Positions 1 to 12,552 of a DNA stretch of 64,000 bases are shown here, piece after piece. The notes below the pieces were generated by a model. That model was not told where the DNA came from. It made no database searches and saw nothing but the letters and a program-made list of their open reading frames with translations. Numbering within the stretch: position 1 is the stretch's first letter; each line of letters starts with the position of its first letter. The position numbers and the translations under genes are program-made. This DNA is from Marsupella aquatica (lineage: Eukaryota; Marchantiophyta): contig OZ316891.1 of assembly GCA_973895155.1 (NCBI GenBank), positions 19,282,001-19,346,000 of the forward strand. The letters are read 5' to 3'.

Positions 1-2920
1 GATACAGTAGTTGATCTTGACTAGCCTGTGTTCTATGCATGTAAATAGAGATAAGACAAAAAAAAAAACCTTGCAAACAAAGATAAGGTTATACGTGTTT
101 GCCTCTATCTCTTCTTTTTTCCACCCTCATTACTATTTTGTCTTTATTTGAGAGTCACTATTAGTTTTGTGCATATTTAGAGTCAATGCCAGTTCTATTC
201 ATCTTTGGTCCCAACCCTTTCTTTTGGTCCACCCTCACTTTTCAATTTTGTCCTATTGAGAGTTATGGTCTAGAGTCTTCACTCTAGATACTAATCCTTG
301 AAAATAGTTTTACATTGCACTTTATTAGTACGAGAGACCTTCAATGAATATACCCATAACCTCAAGTATACTATCAAGTAACACTTTTTGGTTTGGGCTC
401 CCATCAAGTAAATACCTCCAGATTAGGGATGTGCATTCATGTAATGGAGAACAATGCACCATCGTCATTTGGATAAAGATAATACTAAACTTCGGCCTAA
501 TCTTGGACCATATAATAATGAGTGTATCGGAAATTGCAGCTTTAGTTGGCATTACAGAATGGGGGCTTTTCAGGTATGGAGTCGACAATACTACATGGCA
601 AAAGCACAGGATCCGAGGAAATGCTCATGTGTAGTGCTTATTTTGTCTAGAAATTAAGACTACCAGGAGATTCATTTCCAACTTTTGGCTCATTCCTTCA
701 AGGGGTCTTGGTCTATTCTTAAAGCAGGATGGCCTCCAGTTTGCTTTGGTGGAAAGAAAGGGACAAGTGCTCCATTTCTTGTAAAGCCACTCCCACTTCT
801 TGTCAAGCCACTCTGAGTCCTTGCAAGCTGCCTAGGATGTTTAATTGCCTCCACGGCTAGTGGACCAGGTCACCCAGCTCCCAGTCGTTTGATATGCGCA
901 AGAGGTAACTATGATAACCACAATAGGTCCATGGTCAACCTTTGCCATCACTGACGGACTGAATTGTACATAAGTGTGTATACTGCAGTGCTTCATGACG
1001 CTGCCCAAGACTTTTCTTCTTAGTTTACTGCGAAAGGCTCTTGCGTTGTTGAAATTTATAAGTGCTGGCAGATTCTGCACATTAATCAAATGTGTTTTCC
1101 CACAAAATCCAGGTCAATCTCATTGTGCTAGCTAGCCTTGGACAAAATGGTAATAACACAATAATATCCATGAAAAAATATTTAATTAGAAAAGACTTAT
1201 CCTCTCGGCATATGTGCTAGTCTACTCGTATCCACGCAAAGATTAAAAAAGCATTAGCAAAATGCTGCGCCAGAAGGACGTGATTTGCGTTGTTGTTATT
1301 ATAATTATTATATTCTTAATATACTTCCCTCGATATACCAAGCCTCACTACCCTCCTTGACGATAGTTTTTGTCAGCACTTTCCTGCAAGAAAAGGGACC
1401 ACCATATCTTTCATTCCGGAGACCGTCTCAGTTTAATTTCTTTTCTTGCTAGAGCATGTGGTGGAACTTCCTTTCTGCATCAATGGAGACTTCTGCCTGT
1501 GCATTTTACTTGCTGATGAGGAGCTCAAGATTTGGAAAAGAATATTTATCTGATGGTATTGCAGAACATTAAATATTTCAAGATTTATAAATGAAGAAAA
1601 AGTAAATCTAAATGGGTGTGACCAGTGAACATAAAAATAAGTAAAAAGACAGGGCCTGTAAGGTACTGATGGGCAGGGATCCTATTATAAGTAAAGGTAT
1701 TGCGTTTGAAACCTGATGAGGTACGGCACATACTACGATAAGTGTTATGGTTGTTTTGAGTTGAGCTGAGGAAACAGGGCTAAGCTAAGCTAAATATTCT
1801 TGGAATCTGAGATGTCTCCAATGGTGCTTCGCACACTGGTTTAGGGTTTGACCCAAGTGGAAAGGTAGACTGAGGGTTCTAAGCTATTCTCCAGTATTTT
1901 ACACAGAGTAAATGCCAAGCCCTTGATTGTAAAGGTACTCTTGCAACCTGGAAGAGAAAACAAATGGAACCAGTTCTCTGATTGAAACTTGTTGCTTCCA
2001 AGTAAGCCATGTTACTATGGCTCATCTGCAAGTTGAACCTGTGTCCTAGCTCATAAGCTAGCCTGAACGGCACAGAAAAGAGTGGATAGCTCCTCCTGTC
2101 GTAAGATGTAAACTTCGGGTGCACCATGGTATATAAGATCATTCCCAAGCCTAAACAAATAAGTGTTCTGCCTCCCGTGAAAGAGTGCATGTACATAACA
2201 CCACCAATAGTGCTTGCACAAAAAAATTAAGAAACAGCTTAAAGGATTCTGTTTATATTTAAGACGCTGTAAATAATCAAAGAATAGACTCTTCTAAAGT
2301 GCATTTAATAGTTAAATAACAATCTCTGAAAATTAGTACTCTTGCACTAAACTAAAGCCCGGATGAACCTCCACTTTGTCTATGAAGCCCACGTGGACTG
2401 ACAAAGCTTGGATGGACTAAGTCTTGCTCAGAACATTTAAACTGACTCAAATAACACTGTTTATAATTTATTGAAATGGAACCTGTAGACAATCTCCTCA
2501 CCATATGCAGCCAATTTCAACTACATTATCGAACCTATTTACTTGCTAACTTGACTACTTGATGACCTTAAACCTGAAAGACATAATCCAATTACTCAAT
2601 ATCACCATCAGGGTCATTGTAACATCAAAAAAATTCTCGCACAAGCAAAAACTTTCCTCACATGACCCCTAATTCTCTATATTTAATTGCCTCACTAACA
2701 ACAACCTGGTTGATAACAAACATTTTGGGGACTCCTCTTTTTGCTAGCCAACTTGCTAGCCATTTGGAGTCATACAAAAACCCAAAACACATAAACGGCA
2801 GCAAAAAGCAACAAAAAAATTTAAATCACTAGTGTTTAGCTAACAACACTCTCTTTGTTAACAAAATTCTTGTTTGCTTGCATTATACAACACTTCTTGA
2901 TTACTTACTCCCCAAAGAGG
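1..2920. other. Intergenic DNA, no gene recognised
   Basis: AT-rich sequence with only short open frames that resemble nothing I know. The longest (1879-2196, minus, 105 codons) has no recognisable motif. Positions about 32-80 carry a short motif (TAAATAGAG, then an A-run, then ACCTTGC) that recurs near 48,321 and 49,899. No tRNA-like or hairpin structure was seen. Confidence 0.5.
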
Positions 2921-3157
2921 AATATACACATACTTTATACAGAAAAAGGCCAAATAGAGTACAAAAGAATAAACAAGAGAGGTCCCAAGTGGACAAAACC
3001 AAACGCAAAAGAAGTGAGCAAAAGGAAACCCTAAAAACCAAGAAAGAGGAACTAAAAGAAGTGAGCAAAAGCAAACCCCTAAAAACCAAGAAAGAGGAAC
3101 TAAAACTACTGCAAATGGACCGAGGTCCTCATCATACCTAGCAAATGTGGCAACAAG

Positions 3158-6076
3158 CTAGTGGTCTACATCAAGTGTCGAAACTAGATCGGCAAGTGGG
3201 ACAGGAATGTCCTCCAGGGGGGCTAGCCGCTGCAGAGTCACACTAGCACCCACTGTCAGAGATCGACGATAGACGGCCCGAGCTTGAGCATGCTGTAAGG
3301 TGACTGAAATGCGTTGGCGAAAGTGCGTGGTCAAAACAGATAGAGGGGGCCCGGTGGGACCCATCTGGCCGTGAACATCCCGAGCAGCTTGGCGAAGAAG
3401 CCCGTCAAACTGATGATGGAGACGCCCAAATATCTCAAGAGCAAGGGGCAGGAAGCTATCAGATGAAGCTCGTGCAGCATATTTGGCCTCCTTCATTGTT
3501 GCTGCTCGTGATGCTGCTGCCCCTACCGTTGTTGCCGCTGTCCCAATGATGTCTTGGCGCAATGGGTTTGCCACCACTACATCTGCCAAAGTATGGTGAC
3601 CGTCACGGACCATGGTAAGATCCACCCGTAACTGCTGTGATGGAGGACCAGGTAACTCGAGCACCACCTCCCGCCGCGCGCAGACCAAAGAGCCAGAGAG
3701 AACCTGACCAGTCGCATCTCTCACAGCGTCGTGAACAAAAATGGTTTCGCCGCCCAAACTGCATCGAAGAAGATGGACACCTGTGGCATCACAAGGCTTC
3801 CCACAAGTGCAAGTAGGAGGTAAACCAGCAAGAAGTGGGTGGGGCAAGCCCATACGAAGACGCATGGCTGTCGCAAACTCCGTTGAAGACATCCGCAGGT
3901 GAGGAATGACTGGATTGGCCTGAAGCCAGCCTCCTGCGCCCTTCCCTTTGGAAGAAAGAATCCAAGCTCGGTCCGTGTCAGGTGCCTCGATGAGGATGCT
4001 GAAAAGGGTGAAAGCGTGCATACGCCCAGCAAGGTCTGCCTAAAGACGGACGGGGTCAAAGGATAAAAACTCCTGGAATGAAGGTAATGCAGCTCGAACA
4101 GGATCGGGTAATGATGACCGCGCCGTGCGCAAATGAACCTGAAATGGGAGGGAACTCTCCTCGACCTCCATGAGAGATGAAAGTAAAAAAGGTCGATCCT
4201 CAGTAAGGAAACGATCAGCCAACAATGAGAAGGCGGCCGCCCACGCGCCCAAGAAGGCCAAAGGTGCAAGGCGCTCAGTGGAAGTAAGCCCAAAACCACC
4301 GTGAGAAATAGGAAGACTGAGTTGTCGATGAAGCCACGGAGATGAGAGTAAAGTACCTGGCCCTAAAAGAGAGGCCAAAGTCTCACAAATGGAGACATCA
4401 AACGCTCGGAGGTGTAGATAAACATCCTCGGTAGGGGGATGTGTCCGAGCCAAATAGGACGCACGAGGGTGGATGCATCTCAACAACAACCCAAATGTTG
4501 CCTGAGAGTCTGCTAACTTAGGGAGCATAGGAGTAGGGGCTAAGGCAGCCTGGAGAGCGTCAGCAATGAAAGATGAGCAAAATGAGGTGGTACCGACTGG
4601 GGAGCCAAAGACTTGAAGACCGTCGGCAGGACGTAAGAACCCAGGGGGAAGCGCAAGATCAGAGGGTAACCCAGCTGGACTCCATGCACGGCTCTTCACC
4701 GGCTGAACTCGTAAACCGAGGCCCAACAAATGGGTGGAAAGGGTGGCGAGGGCAGAAGTAACAGCAACAGGTGGACCAATGATGTGGGTGTCATCTGAAA
4801 GGGAGGGGAAGATACACTGGGGGTGGGCCGCGGAGGCTTCTCGTAAAGCAGTAAAATGGGCAATGACAAAAAGAGGCCCACCCAAAGGGTCACCCTGACG
4901 TGTACCTTGTGCAGAAGAAAGAGTGGTATACACTCCTGTAGAGGTGTGATGACTATAGAAGAGGGGGGCCTCAAACCCATAAAAACAACGGACAAAGGGG
5001 ATAAGGGATTGGATGTCTGGATCCGCTGCCCTCAAAGCACGAAAAATTGATGCCTGAGAAACCGTATTGAAAGCATTTGAGACATCAACCTGGAGGACAA
5101 CCCAATCAGGGTGAAGGTCCAAGGTAGTACGAATACCCGCAATAACTGTCTCACAACCGCCAGGAACGCCCACTGCAAACTGATGTGGAGAGAGATGATC
5201 CGATAGTGCAGAGCGATACTGCGATGAAAGTGCGCGAGACACCAGATGAAGAAAAACCTCTCCAATAGCTATGGGCCGAACACCCGGTGAAGACTTAGCC
5301 ATGGCCAATAAACGAGAAGCACTCAAAAGCCGAGAGACGGGAGGAGGCAAACGGCCGGCAGCAATACACTGGCAAAAGGAGAAGAAAACTGGAAAACCAG
5401 ACTGAGGATCCTCAGGGGGGAATAAATCACGAAAATGCTCAAAGACATAGCCAGAGGGGCCACCGGCCGCGCAACGCGGAGCATGGAGGAAAGCATAGGT
5501 GAAGTGGTCCCTACTAAACTGAAGATCCTCCTCAGGCTCAAAATCCTCCATGAACAAAGGGAGCTGATCATAGAGCTGCGGATGGAGATCCTGAAGGGCC
5601 GTCAAGGTGACCTCGCCAGGGGGGGCTGGTGTGGTGGGAGAAAGGGCCTGGACCGCACGATGATATTCACCAGCCTGGGCCAAACGACAAGAGCGACGAA
5701 GGCGTCTGTGCTCTGGAGGATGAGAGTGGCGAGCTGGGTCAGACAAAGCACGGGTAGTAAAGGAACGGGCTCGAAGAAAGTACTCTTCCTGAAGCTGTTC
5801 CCAATCTCCCCGCAGAAAACGATGGATACGAGAGGCAGTCTCACGATGACCCACGCGATCACCGTGACTAGGGAGGGTAAGAGTCCACTGTGGAAAAAGC
5901 ATGAGTAAAGACCAATAGGAGACCTCGATAGGATGCGCCAAGATAAGTTGCATGAGTTGCAACAAGGATGACCGAACTAATGGGCGCAACGCTAGTGGGA
6001 TGTGGTTATAAAGGCGAGGTCTAATGTACCCTGGATGGTAGGCTGGAAGGGGGTCTAGAGGCGAACCCAACTCCAT
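3158..6076 (-). pseudogene. LINE polyprotein: reverse transcriptase, zinc knuckle, restriction-like endonuclease (one in-frame TAG)
   Basis: One frame of 972 sense codons from 6076 to 3158, interrupted by a single TAG at 4040-4042. The part before the stop (678 residues) is a reverse transcriptase: block A VDVSNAFN with Asp331, block B QGTRQGDPLGGP near 390-401, and block C SLSDDTHIIG with the Asp pair near 428-429 (SDD in place of the usual ADD). After the stop, a 287-residue part starts in the same frame. It has a Cys-rich zinc knuckle (CTCGKPC ... HLLRC) followed by RVDLTMV ... LADVVVANP and a later KY, the pattern of the PD-(D/E)xK nuclease of R2-like LINEs. Family knowledge says this nuclease nicks the target and the RT primes on it. 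The TAG is a CAG-to-TAG type change or, less likely, a readthrough site. The reading frame also fails to join the upstream finger frame. Confidence 0.75.
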
Positions 6077-6456
6077 GCCTGCTCGGAAGCCTCCAAGGAA
6101 GGAGGGGCAGAGCTAACTGGGTCAAGAGGGGGCTGGGGCTGGGATTGGGCTTGCTGGCGACGTTGGCACCGGCCCCGCCCATGGTGATGAGGAAGGGAGA
6201 GGCCAACCCAGCCACACTCAGGACAAGTATGCAGGGGACACTCGTCTGGGGAGGGAGCAGGGAATGACTGGACAGGAGGTGGGGGGGGAACCGACGTGGA
6301 TGAAGAGGCCGGAGGGGGATGCTGGAGGGGTGGAGGGGGAATGGGATGGGGAGAGGAGCCAGGGCAGTAGACTGGGGGGACTGGTAGAACATCGGGCATG
6401 GGGTCATCACGAAGATGAGAGATCCAATGAAGAAGAGCAAACACGAAGGCGACCAC
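6055..6456 (-). pseudogene. LINE N-terminal frame with zinc-finger-like motif
   Basis: A 133-codon proline-rich frame. Near its middle it has CPLHTCPECGWVG followed by HHHGRGRC, which looks like one C2H2-type finger. R2-type LINEs carry such fingers at the N terminus for target recognition. The frame overlaps the RT frame by 22 bases in another phase, and the RT frame itself meets a TAG 36 bases upstream of 6076. A frameshift in 6055-6115 would fuse the two. The true start is unknown; a longer frame in another phase (6635-6021) is rich in proline and leucine but lacks the finger. Confidence 0.45.
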
Positions 6457-7020
6457 GAGGCGGGGGGGAGGAGGGGGGAGAACTGTGTGGGGGGGCTGGG
6501 CGCTTGCCCCGCGCCAACACTCTCAACGTAGACATGACAGGTCGCAACCCGATAAAAGCAAAAGCGCATCAAGAAGCGACAAAAGGCCCAACCAAAACAT
6601 GTGAAAAGAAAGGGAAGGCTATGGAGAGAGCCCACCGCGTCAAAATCCGAGAAGCGGCGCCACCGCTAGCCTAGAAAACCGTTGAGCACGTGCAGGCACA
6701 ACCGGGAACAAAGCTGGAGCTCTCGTCGATGTGTCCGTTGAGGAGTCGATGCGAGTGAATATCTCTCCGCTGATTTGAGCGTGCTGCTACAGCTCCCAAA
6801 GATGGTGGAAGGCAAACTGGTCCACTAAACTTGGCAAAAACCACCTTGTCAGAACTGAAGAAGAAAGGCAACCACCAATCGGAGGAGAAACGTGGCAAGA
6901 CAGGAATGCTCCAAAGCTGATCAAGGGAAACCGTCACCAAAAATGGAGGAGTAAATCAGAATCGTAATCGGAGCCGAAAATGGTTGATATGTCACCGAAA
7001 GGACCGCGGTAGGGATAGAT

Positions 7021-7450
7021 GTTGCACTCCTGGACAGGAGCTGGCCAAATCACATGAGAATGCCGGATTCCGTGAACGAGGAACTGCTACAGGACCCTAA
7101 AGCTAATTGAAAGTGAGAACGGTGAAAATTGAAGAAAAAACGTGAGAGCTAATCAAAGTCCAATCGGGGCAATAGGAGACCAATTGGACCGCTCTTGGGA
7201 TCAATCTGATGCTCCCGGAGAAGAGCTATACAAAGCACTTGAGAAATCTGAAATCCGTGAAAGATTGACCGAGATATGACCGTCGAAAGGAAGACGAAAA
7301 TTGCAGAAAAACGGCTGAAAAACAGCGAAAACGAATGTGACCATAAGTATGTCGATACGGCACCGTTTTGGACGTGTTTTATATCGATTTGATGCGCCTC
7401 GGCAAGAGCAAGCTAATGCAACTGAGAAAATTGGATTCCGAGAAAAACTG
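7021..7450. repeat. Three tandem leader monomers, about 185 bp each
   Basis: Related units start near 7021, 7208 and 7391. Each contains a CTC(C)xGG ... AAGAGC block and ends in a TCCGTGAA or TCCGAGAA block about 50 bases later. They lie immediately 5' of the LINE frames on the minus strand. This matches the monomer-type 5' leaders that serve as promoters in some LINEs. A fourth, weaker unit may lie near 6780-6900. Confidence 0.45.
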
Positions 7451-7499
7451 AGTGCGGGAGGGTAATCGAAGTGAGGCGAAAACTGTGCTACAGTCTGAA

Positions 7500-8070
7500 C
7501 TCCATAGCCAGCAATCCATGACCAGTTTTTTTTTCTTTTGGATAGATCCCGGTTTCACTCTTGGACGCAGATTAAAGGATTTTAATAAACATTCCGAAAT
7601 TAGCAGTCTTGGATTGCCCATAAGCATTTCTGAAAATTAGCTCTCTCGCACAGGCCAGCTGACTCACGTTGCATACGACTTCACAGTTTACGGAGTAAGT
7701 TACGAGCAATAAATTCCGATCATGGGAAACATTTAAATCTCTCCCATGTGCAGTAGGGCGCACGGGTTAGGAAGCCTCTGGGAGGCAGGACCCACATGGT
7801 GCAGTAACAGTTTTCCAGTCGAATAAAACGCAATGAATATACTACTTGCATGCTAACGTCAGGAACTCTACCGTCCATTGTACGCCCGTAAGGCATACTT
7901 TGTACGTACTACTCTGAACAAATCTGAGTCAGGTACAGTACGCTATAGTACACTACAGGACAGTAATGCAACCAATCTAACTACGGTAAGCTTTGAGACA
8001 GTATTGTGTGATGGCGATGATTGTGAAGGAAAGATATTATATTGTGCACTGTAACACTGGTGTTAGTCTG
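7500..8070. other. Intergenic, no feature seen
   Basis: No coding frame or structured repeat recognised. Short runs near 7890-7980 are rich in GTAC and TACAGTA words. Confidence 0.4.
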
Positions 8071-8077
8071 TCGTGGT

Positions 8078-8215
8078 CTTTGTGTAACAGTGTTACAGTA
8101 CCAGAAAAACCAGACGATGAGATATAGTGTAAGAATGTGGCCTTTGTGTAACAGTGTTACAGTACCAGACAAACCAGACGATAAGATATAGTGTAAGAAT
8201 GTGCTCGTTTGTGTA
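8078..8215. repeat. Tandem duplication, 64-bp unit
   Basis: Two close copies begin at 8078 and 8142 and a third partial copy near 8206. Each holds the near-palindrome GTAACAGTGTTAC, followed by ACCAGACGAT and ATATAGTGTAAGAATGTG. A degenerate form of the same motif flanks the array on the left (about 8050). Confidence 0.8.
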
Positions 8216-8568
8216 ACAATGGTATTGGTGTGTCGTGGTACCGGAAGCTGAGACCAGATGGACTTTGTAGATAGCACACGGCCCCTCCTGGCTTGAGACC
8301 GGATGTGGACAAATGAGTGGGTAGATTTCTAAACGGTTTTTTATTTTATGTTTCACCTAAGAAGATTTCTGAAGTGGAATGAACGAGTGGGGTCATCCAT
8401 TTTCTAGACCTTTTTAATTTTTATGTTTCGCCCAAAACTAATTTTTGAAATGAAAACGGGAATGGACATACAGCATGTTCATCCTGGAACTGCCTCTTTT
8501 TTTGTTGTAGAGATATGTAATTAATTTATTTTATGATAAAAAAAGTAGGTACATCTAAGTATATGCAA

Positions 8569-8656
8569 CCATAAGTACACATACAAAAGAAAATATAATA
8601 ATATTATCATGGTTGTGTGTGTTATTCCATAAGTACACATACAAAAGAAAACATAT
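8569..8656. repeat. Direct repeat, 58-bp spacing
   Basis: CCATAAGTACACATACAAAA occurs at 8569 and again at 8627, each followed by GAAAA and a TATxAT-rich stretch. Confidence 0.75.
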
Positions 8657-8659
8657 TAT

Positions 8660-9975
8660 GACCAAGAAAATACAAAGTTACTTAAGAGTTGTGCAAGTAT
8701 AATACAAATTTTCAGTTGCTTCTAGGTAATGAGAGTAACTCAATTAGAACCATAATTTTTGTAAAATAAAACTTAGTACACCAAATGTGTACCTTGTTCA
8801 AGTTAATTTGTCTCACTTTCATGAGAAAAACCAGAATTCACTAAGGAGTATTCAAAATGAAAGATTAAACATCTATGAGGGGAGCCAAATACATTCAAAA
8901 TATTTTAATTTCACAAAACTTAAAAGGGTTCCAATAGTAAATTCAAAATCAACTTTATATAAATGATCGATTCACCTTGTTAAGACATATTAAAATCAAA
9001 ATACTAGAGTCAAAATGTCAATAAGACAAAATTTGAAAGGTGGATTCACCATATAGCAGCTTCATAAACACTTTTTAGATGGTGCCCTCATCGACGTAAG
9101 TGCAAAACCATGATAAGCATAACTGAAATCAATAACTTGGTCACATCACTTTTTCCTCAAATGGGAATTTTGAAGTGGAAACTCCAATTAACACAAAGGT
9201 ATGACATGACTCTCTCTTGTACATGCAAATCTTACTAAGTAATAAAGCGCAATTAGGGTAGTTTGCAGAGTAAAGTCTCTAGACCAATATTCTCAATAAG
9301 GACAAAACAGAATGGTAGAGTGGACAAAAACCCCCAAGTTTCACTCAATAACTGAGTCCTGAGGTTTACTAAATCATAAGCCCATCACCATACCAAGTCT
9401 CCACAGACTAAGAGCTCTCTATCTCCCAATTGACTCTGTAAACATGAGCCTAATCATCACTCACGTACTAGTCCTGCTAGTGAATATAGCAATAGCACAT
9501 TTAGCCTTAACCAAGCATCTGACTATAATTAAACTAACTGCAATTTCAAGTATCTTTAGAGCTAAGACTAAATGTCTACGATAACATGGTCCTTTCTCTC
9601 TCCTCTCCAACTCCTGAAATTTGGTCTCTAGTGCAAGCACAATGAAGTGCTCCTCCATTCATATGCTCTCCCCACTAGTCTAACCTCAGCAGCCCTTAAC
9701 CATGGTTATTGATGCTCCGATTATTTTAACTGGATGCTAGAGTTAGGGACCAACCACAAAGACTTTAGTAAAAAATAGGAGCATGAGGCAAGGAAAATGG
9801 GGGTTTTTGACTAGAGAGCAGTGGGTCTACTTGGGGATGTTTATAATCAGAGAGATGAGAAGGATTTTTGAAGGGTTTGTCTGCCAACTTAGGATCAGCC
9901 ATTGGGCTGGCCCCAAGTTTTCTGTCCATCCTTTCCCCGACCCTTTCCTCCGGATTCACCTTACTCCTCTTCCGC
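8660..9975. other. AT-rich intergenic, nothing recognised
   Basis: Only short frames without motifs. No tRNA, hairpin or tandem structure was seen. Confidence 0.4.
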
Positions 9976-10018
9976 GCCCCCCCCCCCCCCCCCCCCCCCA
10001 AACACACACACACACACA
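9976..10018. repeat. Poly-C tract followed by (CA)n
   Basis: A run of more than 20 C is followed by about eight CA units. Homopolymer runs of this length are prone to assembly error, so the exact length is unreliable. Confidence 0.9.
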
Positions 10019-12232
10019 AACCTGTCTCCCCACCATCTTCCATGTAAAGGCATTTGACAAGGTTCTTTATTGACAAATCATTAAGCTTGGATGTTGTTTA
10101 TTCTCTTAAATTTATGGCTGAAATTATCATACTAGGTAAAATGGGTATCTTGCCAATTATGTTACTATTCCCTGATCACAACTATGAAATGTTGCACTTG
10201 CTCCTGGATGGAGTTGTACTTGTCAATAAACATTGTGGTCAAGACCAAAAAACACAACGGGTGTTGCCAAAATGGGTTCCCAGAGTCGTCTTCAAAGCTT
10301 AAAGTAACACATTCACAATAGTATGTATTGAACCTAAAGTTTACTCACTAGCAAAGTAGAACATGGATCTATTTGTCTAATTTGTGGGGGAAACTGTTAA
10401 CAACCTACTCCGTCATGAAGCCATATGCCATAAATGCTCTCGTAACATTTTTAACATATTCAGACTATGTTTGAGTGGGCAAGGGCATGTAAGTCAGGAG
10501 ACTGCCCTTCCTGTGCATACTCATGGGTACGCAGGCTGATATGCACTAATTTGCATGGTCTCCAACCATTTTACTTTCCCTTGCAATAAATACAGTAAAA
10601 ACTTTTTCTTCTTTTCCTTGCTGAAGGAAAACTTCATTGAGCTTCATGCTCTTAGTGATTTGAGCATAGGAGAAGAACGCTCCCTATAGATCTAGATCAA
10701 TTCTGTAAGTAGATTTTCATCTACCTTCACTAAAATCAGTAAACATGCAAATCTCATACAGTAGGTCTTCAAGTGTATGAAGGTCCTCTTACCAGAGCGT
10801 TATGGACAACAACAGCCCCTCAAAACTTGAACTTAAGTTTTCATTTTTTTCCGCATGATATCATATACTGCCCTTTAACATGCCCTTTAACGCTACTTTA
10901 CTCTCTATACATATCAGCTAAAAGGGCTGTCCAAAAGAAATGGGTAGATTTTTTCTTTTGCTTTTGGTGCCTCCTTCAGTCAACTCCAGGGAGCATATAG
11001 AGAGGTGACCTAAAGTTCTTGTCATAAAAGTTCAGACATTTCTTGCATATTTTCAGTCGTTGGGGAAGAAAGTGGCATGGAAGTCTCGAAAGAATGGAGT
11101 CTCCCCAACTGGACACCAGGAAATCCAATAACCATACACATAAGAGCATCATTTGGGACAAAAGTGGAACTTGAGATGAGATCTTCAGCTACCATTTGCC
11201 AGATACATCTCAGTTCATGTCATTCATAAATTACTACCAACACCAAAACCTAATTGAAATCTTCAGCTACCCTTCATTTGTCAGATACATTCCAGGTCAT
11301 TCATAAATGACTACCAGCACCAAAACCCAGGAATCTCCTGGCTCTCTCAGGGCTGATCCCCGCTCTCCCCTATACACCCATGGACCTTACCATCTGACAA
11401 AATTCCCGAATGGACCAGTGCAAATCCAAATGGACAGCAGAAAACACATTTGTACTCAGATAGCATGTTTTCTAGTGAGCAGTAATGGATTGCAAGGTTC
11501 ATGAGGGTGGACTATCTAGCCGTACTTTCCTGCATTCTGGCTCTTTTTATGGTATTCAATGAATTGAGGGAAAAAGGCACCCAGTACAATTTGACATGGG
11601 AAAGTGCTTATGCACCAGACTAAAATTCTAGACTACCCAGTTTCTAATATAGCATGTAGCATCCTGGTTAGTTGTTTTGTCTTCTAGCATAATAAATGAA
11701 AATTTATTCTATCTCAATGTTTCAAATTTAAAAACATATTTAATTTAATGGCTATATTTATTGTGGAAATGGTGCGGGTTGGCGGCTTCCTCGTCAGCTC
11801 TTAAACCACACCCGCCACTATAAAAACCTCATTCCATGTCTGACTACTCACCATAAAAGGTGGAACACTAGCACCTTTGTGGAATACTTGCCAAAAAAAA
11901 GTTTTACAGTCAGCACCTTTTGTGGAGCTCAAAGTCCATCTTGAACCTATACTCTTTACAATGAGAGATATGGGTTACCTGTAGCCCTTTATAGGGGCAG
12001 GTAACCCGTATAATGGGAAGCAGAGGGGCTCAAGATGATTACCCGGAAATGAGCTGCCCTGGCATTAAGTTTATTTTGAAGTCCTTGGGAACTTGGCCTA
12101 ATGGCAAGAACCCTGGCTAGCTTGGAAGAACTTTCCAGCTCAATTCCTGTCCATGTAGCATTCACAATATTTCAATTTGTACCATCATCCTGAAACAAAA
12201 AAACTACACTTGATTGGCCTTCCATAGACCCA
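10019..12232. other. Intergenic; possible decayed RT fragment, otherwise nothing
   Basis: Near 10,045-10,300 the plus strand reads KAFDKVLY, a phrase typical of LINE reverse transcriptase, but with a stop inside and no other catalytic block. The rest has no gene I can support. A segment at about 12,085-12,150 has a weak tRNA-like A-box (TTGGCCTAATGGCAAGAACC) but no convincing B-box. Confidence 0.3.
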
Positions 12233-12552
12233 GGTGGGTTAGCCTAACCCACCATCCCTCCCCTCTGGTTGCGCACACCCTTGCATTGCCTGCGAGGGCC
12301 TGCAAACGCCCCGCAAGCTGCTTCCCAAGCCAGGCATCGTGAACCCCCATTTTTCTTTCAAAAATGTTGAGTAGGCTTGAAAGTCGAGTCCTTCACATTT
12401 GGAGTGACTTGCTGCTGTCATGGGGACAAACATCTATCTACACTTTGCTCAAATGATTGTTTAGGCACTTGGGAAGCAGCTCTCAGGGTGCTCGAGGGAA
12501 TGTGAGGGTGCAGGTGACCAGAGCGGAGCAATGTGGGTTAGGCTAACTTACC
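12233..12552. mobile_element. Candidate MITE with inverted ends
   Basis: The 15-mer GTTAGCCTAACCCAC at 12,238-12,252 reappears as its exact reverse complement at 12,533-12,547. With three further matching outer bases on each side, the unit would be about 320 bp. The left end is itself nearly a palindrome. No target duplication was found, so the mobile nature is only suggested. Confidence 0.4.

Larger units (their letters stand above)
2921..7490 (-). mobile_element. Long LINE retrotransposon, restriction-like-endonuclease type (R2-like order)
   Basis: The minus strand reads, 5' to 3': leader monomers (about 7450-7021), a proline-rich N-terminal frame with a CPECG finger (6456-6055), reverse transcriptase (6076-4040), zinc knuckle and endonuclease (4021-3158), and an untranslated tail to about 2921. 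The 3' border is set by the shorter copy at 37,014-38,126: similarity between the copies stops at 2921/37,021. The order finger, RT, zinc knuckle, restriction-like endonuclease is that of R2-type LINEs, not of the apurinic-endonuclease L1 type common in plants. The 5' border is uncertain; I place it just past the last leader monomer. The copy is probably dead because it has a frameshift near 6055-6115 and an in-frame TAG at 4040-4042. Confidence 0.75.

Noticed and set aside
1879-2196. 105-codon minus-strand frame as a gene
   Set aside because: No motif, no splice context and no similarity I recognise.
4573-5908. Plus-strand frames within the LINE
   Set aside because: Antisense shadows of the reverse transcriptase frame.
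10054-10302. Open frame with KAFDKVLY as a LINE reverse transcriptase
   Set aside because: Only one short phrase matches; the other catalytic blocks are absent.
12085-12150. tRNA-like SINE head
   Set aside because: The A-box is fair, but no B-box at the right distance.
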